Shown piece after piece: positions 6,426-7,715 of a stretch of DNA of 7,715 nt (position 1 is its first letter; every line of letters starts with the position of its first letter). This DNA is from Phycisphaerae bacterium (lineage in GTDB: Bacteria; Planctomycetota; Phycisphaerae; UBA1845; Fen-1342), in the NCBI GenBank assembly GCA_026984555.1, contig JALSRY010000698.1:1-7715 (forward strand). Direction: 5' to 3'. The notes beneath the pieces were generated by a model. It was given only the letters and a program-made list of their open reading frames with translations. It searched no databases and was not told where the DNA came from. A program made the translations under genes and the position numbers.

Positions 6426-7715
6426 GTGTCGCACCGAGCGCCGAATTCGTGTTCTCAGCGCCGCCGCCGGCGCGGCCGGGGCGCAGGTCGGGCTTGTGCC
6501 GCGGCGCTGGTACTGATCGTCGCGGCGACGGCGCGCGGGCAGGCCGGCAATACATCGCCGTACCGCGCCGCGCCCGAGACCAGCTACACTTTTCCCAGCG
6601 AGCCGGGCTTGCTCATGCCGACCGCGGTGGCCGTGGCCGGCGACGGGACGGTCTATATCGCCGACGGGGCGCGTAACCGCGTGCTGGTGTTCCGCAACGA
6701 CGGGACGTTCGTTTCGGTCATCGCGAGCATGTTGGGACGGACGTTTTCGCGTCCGATGAGTGTCAAGGTCGGGCCCGACGGACGCGTGTGGATCGCCGAC
6801 ACGGGCAATCGGCGGATCGTCGTGTTCTCGCCCGACGGAAGCGCCACGCCGGCGGAATACACGCTGCCGGCGCCCGAGGGCGGGGTGCCGGTGGACATCA
6901 CCGACATGGTGCCGAGTCTCGACGGTCGCTACCTCTGGGCGGTGGATAACGACAACCATCGTCTTTCGCGGATCGACCTGACCACTGCCGAGATCGGCCA
7001 GTGGGGCGAGAGGGGCGAATCGCTCGGCCGTTTCGAGTACCCGCTGATGGTGACCACCAACCGCCGGGGCGACGTATTGATCAGCGAGGCCCTGGGAGGG
7101 CGCGTGCAGGTCTTCGACGAGGATGGTCGCGTGGTGGGCAGCATCGCCGCCTACGGCGCCGACATGGGCAACCTCTATCGCGCCAAGGGGGTCGCGGTCG
7201 ATCCGCGTGGCAACGTCTGGGTGGTGGACGGCACGCTCGATGTCATCCAGATTTTCCGGCCCAACGGCATCCTGGTCGATGTACTGCGCGGTTCGGACGG
7301 CCGGATCCTGAAGTTCGACACGCCCTTCGGCATCGCGATCGACGCCGCCGGCGACCTGTACCTGACCGAGCTGATGCCCAACCGCGTGCGCAAGTTCAAG
7401 GTGCGTTACGACCCGGCCGCTTCCGGGCTGAATCTCGCCGCCCGGCGACAGGCCGCCGCCACCACCCAGCCGCGGACCTGCGCCGCGTGCCATACCGAGT
7501 GGCTCGAGCCGCTGGCCAGCGGCGTCAGCACGCGCCTGATGGACCCGCCCGATACTTCGCCCGAGCACCCCGCGGTCACGCGCCCCCGGAACTGCCTGGG
7601 TTGCCACGACGGCTCGGTCGTCGATTCCCGCCGCCCGGTCTGGGGCGAACACGGACACCGCATCGACTTCGAGCCGCCGCAGAACATCACCGTGCCCGAG
7701 GATCTCCCCTTGCTC
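6426..7715 (+). CDS. Exported six-bladed NHL-type propeller fused to multiheme cytochrome c (3' end outside window)
   Basis: Partial gene: 430 codons from a GTG start with no stop before the window ends. The N-terminus has a very basic n-region with five consecutive Arg (12-16), a hydrophobic core (about 23-36) and a possible ATA cleavage site, so the product is exported. Six repeats of NHL/SMP-30 style (a proline or glycine-led strand, then a DG or RG turn, then a hydrophobic strand, often IAD-like, then R/VxxF) begin near residues 65, 110, 154, 203, 250 and 297. They can close a complete six-bladed propeller. After a linker come CAACH (352-356) and CLGCH (390-394). The second is followed by DGSVVDSR and a His-containing segment (WGEHGH), as in multiheme proteins with repeated CXXCH units, so more hemes probably lie beyond the edge. 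The gap to gene 3 is only 17 nt, indicating one operon. Likely role: a periplasmic or surface partner handling electrons from the membrane cytochromes, with the propeller as docking scaffold. This role is inferred. Confidence 0.88.
   Translation, partial: MSHRAPNSCSQRRRRRGRGAGRACAAALVLIVAATARGQAGNTSPYRAAPETSYTFPSEPGLLMPTAVAVAGDGTVYIADGARNRVLVFRNDGTFVSVIASMLGRTFSRPMSVKVGPDGRVWIADTGNRRIVVFSPDGSATPAEYTLPAPEGGVPVDITDMVPSLDGRYLWAVDNDNHRLSRIDLTTAEIGQWGERGESLGRFEYPLMVTTNRRGDVLISEALGGRVQVFDEDGRVVGSIAAYGADMGNLYRAKGVAVDPRGNVWVVDGTLDVIQIFRPNGILVDVLRGSDGRILKFDTPFGIAIDAAGDLYLTELMPNRVRKFKVRYDPAASGLNLAARRQAAATTQPRTCAACHTEWLEPLASGVSTRLMDPPDTSPEHPAVTRPRNCLGCHDGSVVDSRRPVWGEHGHRIDFEPPQNITVPEDLPLL

Noticed and set aside
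6249..7658. A 469-codon open frame on the minus strand opposite genes 3 and 4
   Set aside because: The plus strand here encodes six propeller repeats and CXXCH motifs. The minus-strand product shows no domain and begins and ends inside them.
1..7715. CRISPR arrays, tRNA/rRNA genes, insertion sequences and attachment sites
   Set aside because: No regularly spaced direct repeats, no tRNA-like cloverleaf, no transposase or integrase frame and no terminal inverted repeats were seen on either strand.

Overview
The window is a GC-rich stretch carrying four plus-strand genes in one apparent transcription unit. All four encode multiheme c-type cytochromes of the cell envelope. No tRNA, rRNA, CRISPR array, transposase or other mobile element is visible. 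The exported multiheme cytochromes, the membrane cytochromes b and the exported beta-propeller cytochrome suggest a diderm bacterium with anaerobic or flexible respiration. Planctomycetota, Acidobacteriota or Desulfuromonadota-like lineages would all fit. I cannot assign a phylum from the sequence alone, and the strand and gene assignments do not depend on it.

Layout: (1) 1-272 is a leader region with a perfect 9-bp stem-loop, a short inverted repeat and a possible -10 box. (2) 273-3191 encodes a 972-residue protein: signal peptide, eight-heme periplasmic domain, five-helix cytochrome b membrane domain, a sixth helix, and a C-terminal three-heme periplasmic domain (11 c-heme motifs). (3) 3192-3362 is a 171-bp spacer without a clear terminator. 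(4) 3363-5273 encodes a 636-residue protein equivalent to the first two thirds of gene 1 (eight c-hemes plus cytochrome b). (5) 5266-6408 encodes a 380-residue protein equivalent to the last third of gene 1 (one helix plus three c-hemes) and overlaps the previous gene by 8 nt. (6) 6426 to the window end encodes an exported six-bladed NHL-type propeller followed by at least two c-heme motifs. It is cut by the window edge.

The central observation is that genes 2 and 3 together are a split copy of gene 1. Heme motifs, cytochrome b histidines and the C-terminal triheme module are collinear, with almost no length change. The break falls in a linker predicted to be cytosolic, so fused and split forms have the same membrane topology. 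The general architecture (periplasmic multiheme c domain plus a formate-dehydrogenase-gamma/HydC-like cytochrome b) resembles the inner-membrane quinol-oxidising cytochromes of metal-reducing bacteria, such as CbcL of Geobacter. My working model is that the two 11-heme modules exchange electrons between the quinone pool and periplasmic carriers, and that the propeller-cytochrome is a downstream exported partner. The direction of electron flow and the terminal acceptor cannot be read from the sequence.
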